Notes under the pieces: generated by a model
Database searches by the model: none
Told to the model about the DNA's origin: nothing
What the model saw: only the letters and a program-made list of their open reading frames with translations
In this document: positions 33,281-45,297 of the stretch, piece after piece
Position numbering within the stretch: position 1 is the first letter of the stretch
Layout: every line of letters begins with the position of its first letter
Made by a program: the position numbers and the translations under genes
Assembly (NCBI GenBank): GCA_037903355.1
Contig: JBAJFE010000038.1
Span: 1,302,001-1,366,000 of the forward strand
Source: Trichuris trichiura
Taxonomy: Eukaryota > Nematoda > Enoplea > Trichinellida > Trichuridae
Length of the DNA: 64,000 nucleotides
Reading direction: 5' to 3'

Positions 33281-36200
33281 TCAACTAAGAGTAACTGGGT
33301 GACGAACGCTGCTGCGCCTCAATGGCAAATAACCGCTGTTCTCCAGCAATTGATCAAAGCAATATTGACGACGTAAAAGGGAAGACTTCTGCGGTCCACT
33401 AGATAGCGACATTGATCTTGACGCTGCCTTTCCAGCTTGTACAAGAACGGCTGCCGAACCAGTTATTTCGGCAACAATATAATTTAAAACAGTGTCCCAA
33501 CAGTCAGGGTTCTTTTGAACAAGCTTTCTAGTGCTTCTTAAAGGAGGGTCTAAGGCTACCCAACTATAATACCTGCAAGCGAAAGTCACAGCTGCTTAAT
33601 CGAAAACATAAACAAACATCATACCTGTGAAAAAGTATGGCGTTTCCAGTAAGGAGAGTATATGGATCCGAGTCGTTGCGTTCAGAAAGGGACCAACGCT
33701 TCTCTTTAGTCGAATACTTTACCTCAACAGCGTCAAAACCAATCAACCGGTATGGTACCCATCTCCACAATTCCACGGCATAGTCTAACTAAACATCCGA
33801 ATCTGTGTCGTATCCCTAATACTCATCCTAACGTACTTCAGCAGACGTAATAGCAAACCAATCACTGCAAACCGTTACCAGCGGCGGTGGAGGCATTTCG
33901 AGCCACTTCAAGCAGCGACATATTCTACAAGTTTAAAAAAGACACTCATCGTGATTCTAAAGAAAATAAAGAAAACTTCACTTGTTCACACATCACCTCT
34001 ACTGGAACTGACAACGATTTCACATGGATAAGCCCGCGGCTTGGACGACTACACATGAGTACAATCTGCAATTGACCTACTGTAGTTAATGAATGGTTAA
34101 CATAAAACCTTTATGCACCTTACCTTGTCAATGAATTTGCTTTTTCCCAAGTCTTCCACCAAACTTGGCACCTTGCCATTCCAAGGACGACTGCAAAGTA
34201 TAATCGCGGTAAGCCGGGCACTTTCGGCCGGCTTAAAATAGAAGGGGAAGTCTCGCAGGCGATCGGAAAAATCCACAGAGTGGTAGCGAGAGCCGGCAAT
34301 ACCTGAATTCCAAATTAACCGTGTGCGCTTCTCCCAGGACCATATGCGGTCTTGGATGATCTGTATGGCTTTTTAAAAAATGTAACGGCTTAAAGAGCGG
34401 AGTGGAACGAACCTGCAGCACAGTGTCGACGATTTTGTCCACCGAGGCAAAGTAAAGACGATAAAGATGCCTTGCTTGTAACCGCATGCGATCAATGATG
34501 GAAGGATTTATGGAGCGCAATGTCGACGGTATCTGAAACTTCCTAGATGGCTAAAACAACAGGCATGTATGACAAAAAAGTCCACCTGGAATAAGGTCCG
34601 CTCGTCTGCTCGAACAGTTGCCAGACTCCAGTCGATCACTTCTGAGAATGGTAGCACCCAATCGTTTGATAAAATAACCGGTATGCATCCCTTTTCCAGC
34701 GCCTCTAGAAAGCGAAAGGAGCCAAGCCGCCGACCGCGTGGCACCAGGCAAAAACTTGAATTCTGCATCAATTCTTCGTAGGTCCACCTGTCGTACATGG
34801 TATTGTCAATAGCGCAACGTTCGTCCTGATTACGTTTCCAGTCTTTTCCGTGCTTGCAAGTTGTGAGCATAATTACATCACGATTGTTGTGCAAATGGTA
34901 AAGGGCGTTGCGAGTCTCACTACCTATGCCGAACACGTACCGCTTGCCTTTGAACACTAGCAAGTAATGGCTCGGCGCTGAAACCCAACTGGGTTCCAAC
35001 GAAGGGTCATTATCCGCCACGGGACGTGGTCCTCTCAGAGGAAGAATCTGATGAAACAGGGCCAGCGAAACGTCGTAATTCCGCCTATACTGACGGGTCG
35101 AAAAGCTTGCCTTTGCCAATACTGACGGGTCGAAAAGCTTGCCTTTGCCAATATAGCTTTGCCTGGATCAAAGCCAAGGTCGGCTAAGTCATAGTTAGGC
35201 CAAGTACCAGAATACAGGTTGAAAATCAGATGGTTTACGCCTAAAAAACTTCATTTACCCCATGCTAAGAACAATTTTTGTTAGCACTATATGTACAAGG
35301 ATGGTGAGTTACACGTATGCATACTGCATACATCATTCAGGTATGAATAAGTCAGTATACCACCGCTTAGACGTAAACAAAAGCTAACCACCGGCAGAAT
35401 TAAAACAGACGTTTTAACGCTGTCGCAACGGGAGAGTAATCTTTAAGGCGTTGAAGTAAACTTGCTCGTTCCTAACATAGACAGAAATTCTGCATTCGCA
35501 ATTACTGTAAGCTACTGCTTTTGTTTGCTCATGTTTACATGCAATTAAATTCTCCAAGAATGGACTGAAGCGTGACGGCGAACAAAGCAAACAAAAGTGA
35601 ATCCTCACCAATGAACTAAAAAAAATTAACAGCGGCTGTGTAACTTAGCAAATTCTGAAGATTCGCCTTCATTGTCTCATAAGTGAATGCTACGCAAGGC
35701 GTCCGTTTGAGCTACCTTGAATTTATACAAGTAAAACAATGTCAAAAGGAAAAGTAAAGTAGAGCACATTTGTCCAAAACAAAAACCTATCGAATTCATG
35801 CTAAAATAAAATGCTAAAGCGCTTTTCATCCGCTCAATATTCAACCGTTTTTGCGCAAAAAGGTGTAACCATGCCAAGTCAAAAATTGCTTTCCAGTTTT
35901 CTAACCAGAAAATTGAAATATCGGCTGGTTTACAGTTGCAACTAATTTGTTTGACTATTATACGACGAAGCTCATCCAAGAAAACTTAACTAAAATCGGT
36001 ACAGTAAGTCTCGCGTACTAACTGAGAGTTTATCCACGGTTACAAAGACCTCGTTAAAGCTACTACTTGCCTACTAAGCAATGTGAAACTATTTCCACTT
36101 CTTGGCATCGTGACAATCGATTAAGAGTACGCAAAAGCTTCCTCTAGCGGTGACTTTAGTGAGAACTATCAGATATCCGATGAGCATGCATTTTCCGACA

Positions 36201-37081
36201 GCAAAGCTCAAAAGTAACTCTACTTATTAAATCATAACACGCATCCACAACTGACAAAGCAGAAAGTTAGTCAATAAAAAATAGCTTTTTTTTTGAGACT
36301 GGAGAATCTGTTTCAAGAAGTTAAATTATTTAACTAAATGTACTCAGAAGATTCGAACTTATTAATAGATTGCAGCCAGCGCACTGCAAAAGTCAAAATT
36401 CACAAGCAGCTGAAGCTGTATTTAACTTGCATAATAGTTATACAGGGCGGCACGACAAAAGCGGATGAAACACCTAGTAAGCATTACTGCGGATTTATCT
36501 CGCAAGATGAGCACATACGTAAAAAATAAGCTTAAATTTAGGAATCAAAATAACCTACCGTTATTCCACATGCCTTCTGGTACGCTTTTGATTTTGGCAC
36601 GCATGTTGCTGACGTAAAAAGGGCTGAGGTTGTCGCGCGACAGCGTATCCCAAGGTAAAATGAAAATACACGCTTCCTTCGGGTTTTTAGTGTAAAACTT
36701 CGAATCGCGAATGGCCTGCAAAATTTTTTCATAGCTCTCTGAGCTTGGCTCGGCATCACCGCTCATGTTCGTCCTTGGATAAATGTACACTCGAAGTGGA
36801 CGCTTGCGACACCGGGAATAATCAAAGCACGTATCCATGGAGCAAGGCTTTAATAACCGCTGCGCAACTCTCGGTCGACTGGTGGTATCTTTAAAGGTAA
36901 AATTCCGTAGATACGCGTTTTTGTATTGTACCCGTTTTATAGGAGCTGGCCAAGTGATTGCTACATTTGCTTCATCTGCGCTTTCGCTGTCTTTGGACAG
37001 CTGAGAGTACCACAACATTTTTAAAAGCAGCATCACCGAGAATATTAGCAACAAATAGGCATAGCGCTTTTTAGCCTGCAT
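33281..37081 (-). CDS. Exostosin-like glycosyltransferase (EXT1 type), frame-broken by a duplication
   Basis: Eight exons join in phase on the minus strand: 37081-36559, 35240-34586, 34532-34413, 34360-34124, 34065-33992, 33924-33837, 33788-33625, 33572-33281; about 706 residues if a 32-bp repeat is discounted. It is a type II Golgi/ER membrane protein (anchor [18 protein letters not shown]) of heparan sulfate polymerisation. The N-terminal GT47 (exostosin) domain shows [66 protein letters not shown] and IPSTLRSI. The C-terminal GT64-like half includes [16 protein letters not shown] and [15 protein letters not shown]. Odd points: 35089-35152 is a 32-bp tandem duplication that shifts the frame within exon 2, and the DxD motif expected in GT64 appears as CSD. 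EXT1-like motifs favour EXT1 over EXT2. Exons 5-6 are the least certain. Confidence 0.85.
35089..35152. repeat. 32-bp perfect tandem duplication within EXT exon 2
   Basis: Two identical 32-bp units (35089-35120 and 35121-35152), each starting ACTGACGGGTCG and ending TTTGCCAAT on the plus strand. On the coding strand the unit encodes [11 protein letters not shown]. Removing one copy restores phase with both flanking exons and with the family sequence. Confidence 0.95.
35241..36558. other. EXT intron 1
   Basis: A 1.3 kb intron between the membrane-anchor exon (ends WNN) and the exon starting VNHLIFN. No feature recognised inside. Confidence 0.7.
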
Positions 37082-37856
37082 CAAAGCAAGCCCCACGCCG
37101 TTCCACAGGCCTAACCATATGGCACGAAATTGCCAACGTTAACTATAGCACAACTATTCGAATAGATTCTGGGTACCGTCTATTATTTGGTGCGCAGGTT
37201 TAATTCATTGGTAATATTCCTAGTTAATCCATATTTCGATGTGATCAAATAACTTGCACTGATCAGTCATTCGCCAGTTAAGCAAATCTGTGCTATTTGT
37301 AATCTATAACGATACAATGCTTCCAAATAATATCACCGATGACATTAATGTATCACAGAAAGCCTCTCAAGAAAGCGCATTTTTGAACAGTCATATTTTT
37401 CTAACTATGCTAAATTATAGGCTAAAACAAGTATAATCATAGGCAGGACTTGAATGACATAACTGGTCGGTTCTGCGAAAATAGCCTATAACTTGAACTT
37501 GTACTGTGCGAGGTGACGTTAGCGTGGGACGTACCGTGTTCGGGATTGGAAAATTAGTAAAATATGGTATCGCTTGTCAAAAAGATGAGAAAATTTTACA
37601 GGCAGCAGTTTTTCAGTTGCAACATCCAAACTATGGTTGCATGATGCGACCAGCGCGAAGGTTGTTCATTATTCAGCTCTTCATGCTTCAAAGCTTCAGC
37701 CATGAAAAATGGTTCCCCGATGTCCTTGCAAGAAGACGCGCCCACATCATCACTTCTGAAATCTTGTTTATTCTCGTCTTCGCCTACACATGCATCTCAC
37801 GCGTCAGAGCTAAGGTCTTTGCTCATCATTTATTCTTATCGTGAGTCAGGTAATTG

Positions 37857-38153
37857 TTACATGTCTTTTTTATTTAGATTTTCTAAGCCAATCTTTTCCA
37901 TTCCCTCCTCTGTTATTTCTTTAATAACTCTTTGCAGCTGTGCGCGGAGATGAAGATTGCTGCTTTGCCGGTCAGGGGAAATAAATTTCCAAGCATAGCG
38001 CGCGATGCCTTCGGACACTTTTTGCCAAGATCGAGAAAACGGTTTCAACCGCGTCCTCGATGCTGCACTATTTTCAAAACTGATCAAATTCTCTTGCTGC
38101 GTTTGCTTCGCAGCGAGGAAGGAAGAAAAAAAAAGAAAAATTAAACCGTTCAA
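37857..38153 (-). CDS. Possible exon, helical unrecognised protein
   Basis: An open frame with coding-like composition: SRSWQKVSEGIARYAWKFIS, then LRAQLQRVIKEITEEGMEKI, to a stop. It is amphipathic and Lys/Glu-rich, compatible with helices or a short coiled coil. A second open stretch further downstream on the same strand (about 37800-37630) contains GEDENKQDFRSDDVGASS and EALKHEELNNEQPSRW. I could not link the two by in-phase splicing and recognise no family. Confidence 0.35.
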   Translation of the reverse strand: MNGLIFLFFSSFLAAKQTQQENLISFENSAASRTRLKPFSRSWQKVSEGIARYAWKFISPDRQSSNLHLRAQLQRVIKEITEEGMEKIGLENLNKKDM

Positions 38154-38512
38154 AAATTATCAGTAGTGCAGAAAAGTGCCCTTTCATGTAGTTTTAACTT
38201 CCAGTGTAGGGATGAAAGATGGTTTTATAAAACTCTAATAGACTGTAAATTATACTAAAAGCAAGGAAACGAAAGAAAGGACGCGGTAATGCCAAGGTCG
38301 CTGCAACCGAAACAGGTACAGCCAGCGATGCTTGAAGTTTCAGAAGAGGTCTGGGGTATTCGCTCACCTGTAATTAGGAAGGCTGCAGTTTCTTTCTTTC
38401 AATGCCTTTACAGAATTCAAAGCTTCCGGTTTTAACACCCTTTTACCAGACACTACCGTCTTAATGGAAAGGCAACTATTATTTTTTTAACCCATGCTAT
38501 CGAAATCACTCT

Positions 38513-38727
38513 GTTTCTTCTTACGGAATTTGTCCCGTTAAGTTTCAGAACTTTTAATAAGATCCTGTAGCTTTCGGCCTGCGCGTGAAGCGTCATCAGA
38601 GGTATTAAAATTCGGGTAAGATTTTAACACCGCTGAGGACAGGTCACGCCCAGCCCGAAAGCTACGGGATCTTATTAAAAGTTCCGAAATTTAACGGGAC
38701 AAATTCCGTAAGAAGAAACAATCAGAA
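38513..38727. mobile_element. Mini-PLE foldback
   Basis: Two arms of about 100 bp (38513-38609 and 38630-38727) are near-perfect inverted copies. The outer ends read TTCTTACGGAATTTGTCCCG and its inverse, with GATCC(T/C)GTAGCTTTCGG toward the middle. The right arm carries CTGAGGA (38633), a hairpin, then CCGAAAGCTACGGG, the hammerhead-like order. A partly decayed inverse copy is in the left arm. Non-coding. Confidence 0.8.
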
Positions 38728-39257
38728 CGTGTCTGGCTGTATGCATCTTATCTTGCTGAAGGAATAGCTGTGATTGAGCATTACCTCAGAAAAGCTCTTT
38801 TGAACAGTTGCTTCGTTCTTTACGATCGCTACAAATGTCACCAAACTAATTTTGCATAATAAACTCAAACTAATTTTAAGCTGCATATTCTTAACTAAAT
38901 GCTGCAAGTCAGAATGCCTCAGCCACAATTCATTTGCTGTATTGCTTTCCAGAGATAATGAATTTAGCATAGCATGTTTCCCAGCTAAAATCTTTCGAAA
39001 GACGGGGTGTTCTTTAATAGGCTTACATTGTTTTATGGCTGATCTTCTGTTTGCGGATTTGGCCTTTTTGATGTGTGTGTAAAGAAACTTCAAAGTGCCC
39101 CACCAGCGAATGGATGAGCAGATTGTTAGAGAGGATACAGAACAATTTGTATACCGTACGTTTCGGAACTGCTCGTGTTCCGTCGTCAGCAGTGTTAGGG
39201 AGAAGGTGTTTATTCGGTAAGGGGTTTATATAGCGCATGGATACAATGGGTGTTTGA

Positions 39258-40672
39258 TTAGGTGGGTAGGGCGCAGTACTGGAATTTATTAATTAGTGCA
39301 GCCCCTACCTCACTAACCGTCTCTCCATTGTCGCGATTAATGGTGGAAATGCTCTGGATGTAGAGAGCCTCCTTAATGCGCCTTAGGTGTAACAGGCTCT
39401 CGTGGCAGATAATCTTCGGTCGCGGGTCGAGTGTGCACCGAGAGGCGTGCTCCACGATTACGGAGGCTTTGATAGCGTTCTCCATGGTCTTCCTAGGGTT
39501 CGTTGTCAGTGGATGTCCAGGACCAGTAGCCTGTTCCCCATTGAGTTTTCGTTCGGCGTTCTTGTACGTTAACACATTTTTAATGTGTTGGCCGAATCTG
39601 TGAAGTAAAGTGTTGCTTGTCCGTTTCCCCTATGTAGGAGGCGTTGCAACCGCAATTTGTTTCGTAAACGATACCTGGTCTGCTGTCAAACGGAACCCTG
39701 ATCTTGTCATTCCTCATAATCGAACAAGGATTAGGGGAGCTTTTAAAACGAATATTGAAATTTAAGGAATGTCCTAACCTCTTAATCTTTTCGCTTAAGC
39801 CGCTATAGTAGGGGAGCACCAGAACCGGATGTTTTTAATTATTGGGTAAGGACGGCGTTTATGATTTATTTGATTTACGTTGTCTGATAATGGAAGTAAT
39901 GAATTCACTGGGGTACTTATTACTGCGTAATGTGTTTAAGATGTGGTTTAATTCAGCCTTTAAATATTTGGAATCGCTTACTGTTAGGGCCTGGTCAACC
40001 ATTCTCTTTACTATCCCTCTTTTAACCGAAATGGGGTGATACGAAGAAAAGTGCAAATGCCGGTCTGAGTGGGTAGGTTTTCTATAAGCGGTTGTTTTTA
40101 ATTTATTCCCTCATTTTATGACTAAGGCATATGGAATGGGGAGTCCAAAATTATTTTTCTTTTCCATGGTTAACGCTATCTAATTTAGAAAAAGGCTGTT
40201 CAGACGTTCAGGAGCTTCTTCACTGCCTGATTTAACGGTGGCAAAGATGTCATCAAAGTATCTTTTGCAAAGGATAGGAGCGTCAAGATCTTGCGGGAAT
40301 GTTGAAGGCTTTTTATTCAAGATCTTCCGCAAAAGTCTCAGCAAGTATGGGAGAGAATGGGCTTTTCATGGGTTCTCCATCCTTTCGTGAGAAGAAACCA
40401 TCCTGGAATCTGAAGTAGTTGCCTTCGTGCATGCAGAAGGATACTAATTTAATTTTGTGCGTTGGGTTTAGCTTGGTTCCAAGCAGGATAGTGTTGTCTG
40501 CGTTTAGTAGAGTTTGTAGGAGGTTGATTGTATACTGTAGGGGAATACTTGTAAAAAGGTCTTTAACGTCATAGCTTACCATGAGATCGGTGAGTTGTAG
40601 TTTTACATCTTTAATGCCGAACAGAATTCTTTATAGTTTTTAACATTAGAATCACGTTTACCGGTTAGTAAA
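39258..40672 (-). pseudogene. PLE reverse transcriptase/GIY-YIG, minus copy
   Basis: Fragments in order: LMVSYDVKDLFTSIPLQYT (40600 region; motif A with the catalytic Asp), KLNPTHKIKLVSFCMHEGNY, YFDDIFATVKSG (the catalytic YVDD block reads YFDD), RKPTHSDRHLHFSS (after 40090), KYLKAELNHILNTLRS, then GLSEKIKRLGHSLNFN and the endonuclease start VYETNCGCNASYIGET. At least four stops or frameshifts separate them. The conserved C-terminal region (ASVIVEHASRCTLDPRPKI) ends near 39258. Confidence 0.85.
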
Positions 40673-40699
40673 TGCAAATAAAACGCGGTTGCAGCTGGG

Positions 40700-42480
40700 A
40701 TTAAAAATCTAAAATCAAGAGCAGATATTGTCACTACGAAGGCTGATAAAAATAATACTGTTGTTATACTTGACTGAACCTTCTATTTACATAAGATTAA
40801 TGAACTCCTGAGTAACCCTGTTTACTGTCCCATAAAACACGATCCGACTGATAAGACTCGAAAAGTTCTGCTAAATATGTTAGATTCTTTCGCTTATGAA
40901 ACCCAAGAGCTGGTACTATTTAAAATAAGACGCAGTCTCTTCTACACTAGTAACACTAAGTGCCCTGAACTTTTCAGACTTCCAAAAATTCATAAACCAG
41001 GGGTCCCTTTAAGATCTGTTGTTTCGAGCATTAATAGCGTTATTTCCGGAATTCGTTCATATCTAAGAACTGCAATCCAATCTCTAACCGGTAAACGTGA
41101 CTGTAGTGTTAAAAACTGTAAAGAATTCTGTTCGGCATTAAAAGATGTAAAACTACAACTCACTGATCTCATGGTAAGCTATGATGTTAAAGATCTTTTT
41201 TACAAGTATTCCCCTACAGTATACAATCAACCTCCTACAAACTCTACTAAACGCAGACAACACTATCCTGCTTGGAACCAAGCTAAACCCAACGCATAAA
41301 ATTAAATTAGTATCCTTCTGCATGCACGAAGGCAACTACTTCAGATTCCAGGATGGTTTCTTCTCACAAAAAGATGGAGAACTCATGAAAAGCCCATTCT
41401 CTCCCATACTTGCTGAGACTTTAGCGGAAAGTCTTGAATAAAAAGCCTTCAACATTCCGCAAGATCTTGACGCTCCTATCCTTTGCAAAAAATACGTTGA
41501 TGATATCTTTGCCATCGTTAAATCGGGCAGTGAAGAAACTCTCCTGGAACACCTGAACTTCCTTTTCCCAAATCAGATAGTGTTAACCATTGAAAAGAAA
41601 AATAACCTTAGACACCCCTCTCTATATGTGTTAGTCATAAAATGAGGAAATAAATTAAAAACAACCGCATGTAGAAAACCCACCCATTCAGACCGGCATT
41701 TACACTTTTCTTCGCATCACCTCATTTCGGTTAAGAGAGGGATAGCAAAGGGAACGGTTGACCAGACCCTATGCGATCCCAAATATTTAAAGGCTGAATT
41801 AAGCCATATCTTAAACACATTACGCAGTAATGGGTAGCCCAGTCAATTCATTACTTCCATTATCAGACAACGTAAACCAAATAAATCACTACCGCCGTCC
41901 CTACCCAATAATTAACAGCATCTGATCTCGATGCTCCCCTACTATAGCGGCTTAAGTGAAAAGATTAAGAGGCTAGGACATTCCTTAAATTTCAATGTTC
42001 GTTTTAACAGTTCTAATCTTCGTGCGATTTGAGGAATGACAAGATCAGGGTTCCCTTTAACAGCATACCAGGTGTTGTCTACGAAATAAATTGCGGTTGC
42101 AACGCCTCTTTCATACGAGAAACGGGCAACACTTTATTTCACAGATTTGGCCAACACAGGAAGAAAGTGTTGACGTACAAGAACGCCGAACGAAGACTCA
42201 ATGGTGAACGGGCTACCAGCCCTCGACGTCCATTGACAACGAACCCTTGAAAGGTCATGGAGAACGCGATCAAAGCTTCCGTAATCGTGGAGCACGTTTC
42301 TCAGTGTGCACTCGACCCGCGACCGAAGATAATCTGCCATGAGAACCTTTTTTCACCTGAGACACATAATGGTTTCGTTTTACGTCAAAAGCAATTCTAC
42401 CATCAGTCGCGGCAATGGGGTAGCGGTTGGTGAAATATGGAGAGCGCTAATTAATAAATTCTAATGCCGTGCCCTACTGA
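40700..42480 (+). pseudogene. PLE reverse transcriptase/GIY-YIG, plus copy
   Basis: Homology starts near 40700 (SRADIVTTKADKNNTVVILD). It then has FRLPKIHKPGVPLRSVVSSI, LMVSYDVKDLF, a one-base insertion near 41200 that shifts the frame, FTSIPLQYTINL,  YVDDIFAIVKSGSEE (about 41493), RKPTHSDRHLHFSS, and the GIY-YIG part VVYEINCGCNASFIRETG (about 42075). Several stops are present. The YVDD block is intact, unlike the minus copy. Confidence 0.87.
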
Positions 42481-42745
42481 ACTAATTCACACCCATTGTT
42501 CCCATGTTAACTACGTTACCGGATAAACACCATCTCCTTTACACCACTGACGATGGAACAAGAGCAGTTCTGAAACTTACACTGTACAATCTTTCTGTAA
42601 TTTCTCTAACAATCTGCTCATCCATTCGCTTGTAGGGCATTCTGAAGTTTCTTCACAGACGCGTCAAACAGGCCAAATCCGTGAACCGAAGATCAGCCAT
42701 GAAACAACCTAAGCCTGTTTAAGGACACTCCGTCTTTCGAGATGT

Positions 42746-45297
42746 CATCTACCCGGCTAATTCAATATTGATTTCATTTTTAGTAACGCCGATAAGCAAC
42801 TTAGAAATTGAAAGAGAAACTAATTAAGCGTAAATATGCCTTCGCAGCATGAAAAAGGCAAAATAAAGACGGTCGCGATGAAAATGCTTTTCCTGTTTCG
42901 GATTAAGCTAAAAAAAATTTCCCACCTGCAGTAAATAATTTACTTTCAGTCCAGAACCGCTAATGGTTCTTGAAAACTAATAAAAAGTAAAATAACAGAC
43001 TCGGTCAAACTTCGTTTATCATTGCACGCTCAAGGAATGGCATATCTGCGAAAAAGAGAAGTTTTACGTGAGGCAGTCCGCTGAAACGGGCGGAACAACT
43101 GGTAGAATTGGCTTGACAAAGGTTTTCTTTCTTTTGCAACAAGGCTTGTTAAAGCTGGAAATAGATTTAGGGTTAAATGCAAGGCTTTCTTCTTTACATA
43201 TCCGTATTCTTCAGCTTTTACTTACCTTTAATGTGCTGCTGCCATTTGCAAGAAAAATTTACTTCGTAGTACTTAAAACAAGATCACGAATTCTCTTACG
43301 TAATTCGTAATCCTGCATTAAAGAAAATTAAAAGGTACTCTCTACGCTTCAGCAGGCAGTTGAATCTAAACAAGTTTTTGTGATGATACGGCTTTGAGAT
43401 GTAACAACTCGGTATTGTACTGACGCCGCTAGTATAAGTCCAATAATTACTTCCCTTTTAAAACCTTATCCTTGCGTGATTCATAAGGAAGTGAGGTCAA
43501 AGAAGAATTCCCTTCAATTTATTTATTGGTTTTATGAGAACTGCTTTGGACAGCAGTCAGATAATCGCTGTTGCATAAACCTTTTCAAGTTTAGTCTTCA
43601 GACAGCTGAAAGGTATTTATTAGTAACCTTTTCAAGTTTAGTCTTAAGACAGCACTGTGCAGCATTTAGCTAATGATTTGAAACCGTTTCAGTTTAAAGC
43701 TTCTGCTTAGGACACTGCTGTAGGCACAATAGAGAAGGTCAACATGTGAACGTTACAGTTCTGCGCCCTTTCATTTATCATTCTACTTCGTTTCAATGAA
43801 CTAAAGGTCCATAAGTGCACAGAAAATATGCGTGACTGCATAAGTAATAGTTCCCCTAACTTCTGACGTGAACACAACGAAACTTTATTGTCCATATAAC
43901 TGCTTTTAAAAACTGGCTTATCTTAATGTACAATAGCATAAACAAAATCACCCTTTTAATTAAGCCGCCTTGTAAATAAGGGATATCAAATTTCTTTCAA
44001 GTAGCCAACTACGCCGTGACTGACAAACCTTTTCTGATTATTTTTTTGTCGTCTGATTAATCCTAAGAGCTGATCATTTACTCCCGTGAGGCTGGCCCCC
44101 TTACCAGACTGATGCTAGCAGCGTCAAAAAAATGACTAATAGTTTGCTTTTTTGGAATATCTGCTTTAGGCAGGTACGCTTCAGCAAGTATTAATAAAGT
44201 TTCGTGGCGTGGAAATGCAAGTCAGAATATTGTACTGAAAGACCTGCTATAAAATGGTTATACAGGCAAAGCGGTTATATCATGTGCTGAAACATTTTTT
44301 GTTTGGAATCAGGTCCAATTATTTGCATTAATCAGTGACATGTAAATTATTATTGTTTTTTAATCTTTCACGTAACGAGCTTCCCTTTTATAGCACGGAA
44401 GTTCGTCACGTAACACATGAAAACATGAACCTGTTACCGACTCACCAGTTGTAAAGTTTCATTATTATTATTATTATTAATGTCATTGTAGTTATACAAT
44501 GACTGGCTCAATTAGAAGCTTTCTGTTTGGTATAAACACTGCCGTTAAGTAAGTAAGGTATGTCTGTAAGTAAACTTCAAAGTGCCCTACCAACGAATGG
44601 ATGAGCAAATTGTTAGAGAAAATACGGTGCATCTGTCACTAAAGCTACAATTAAAGCACAGGTATTTCTATGAAAAACTCCAGCATACAAGCAGTATTTC
44701 AAATCATTGAACGTATAGATCTGTCTGTTATCACTTAATATGAGAAAGAATGAAAAGCTGTTGCAGAGAAGTAACTGCTTCAAAATAATCATAGTGCCTG
44801 ATTGACATATATCACCGTTGAAAACTGCCCTTGAAAAAGATAATGAATAAAAGCTAAGCTTGCGAAAAAAAGATGCATCATCTGTAATGGTATTCGCAAT
44901 TAACTTTCAGCTGGCAGTAGAACCACGACTACTTCCAGTCTTCTGACAGATGCATCTAATAGGTTTGAAAACTGTTTAAGTAAAGATCCAATTGAGCCTA
45001 ATTAAAGAAATTTTTTTATTTTTCCAGAAAAGCTTTTCTACAGGAAGTTCCTTACACGAAGCTTCCGTAGCACACCAAATCAGTCGTCGTGACCTTCGTA
45101 AACATTGACACTGATGTATAACTAATGTGAGCATCCATCAGTTGTCCTTCCCAGAAGAGTGGTGATAATTATAGAACTTTTACCAACCAGCACTCATAAA
45201 AAATAATGCGGCTTCAAGAAAAGTTATTAGAGAGGGCTATGCTTTCAAAGATTGAGCAATTGCGCAGAAACAGTTAAACGCTCCAATAGCATTTTAT
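42746..45297. other. Gene-poor region with short repeats
   Basis: No gene recognised. Contains a 27-bp direct repeat (ACCTTTTCAAGTTTAGTCTT at about 43579 and 43627), an ATT microsatellite at about 44460-44480, and a PLE family-B tail fragment at 44569-44632. Confidence 0.6.
44569..44632 (-). mobile_element. Short PLE family-B tail fragment
   Basis: AAACTTCAAAGTGCCCTACC, GAATGGATGAGCAAATTG and TTAGAGAAAATAC match, in order, the minus PLE copy end at 39085-39140 and the reverse of 3910-3990. Only the tail is present. Confidence 0.75.

Larger units (their letters stand above)
38990..42745. mobile_element. Head-to-head pair of family-B PLE copies (3.7 kb palindrome)
   Basis: Two 5'-truncated Penelope-like copies diverge from about 40672-40690: one on the minus strand to about 38990, one on the plus strand to about 42745. 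They are very similar over their shared length, from the region before the reverse transcriptase catalytic part through GIY-YIG to the 3' tail. The plus copy extends farther 5' and includes the ADKNNTVVILD block. Both are degraded. They differ from family A at 13-16 kb in sequence and 3' tail. Confidence 0.9.
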
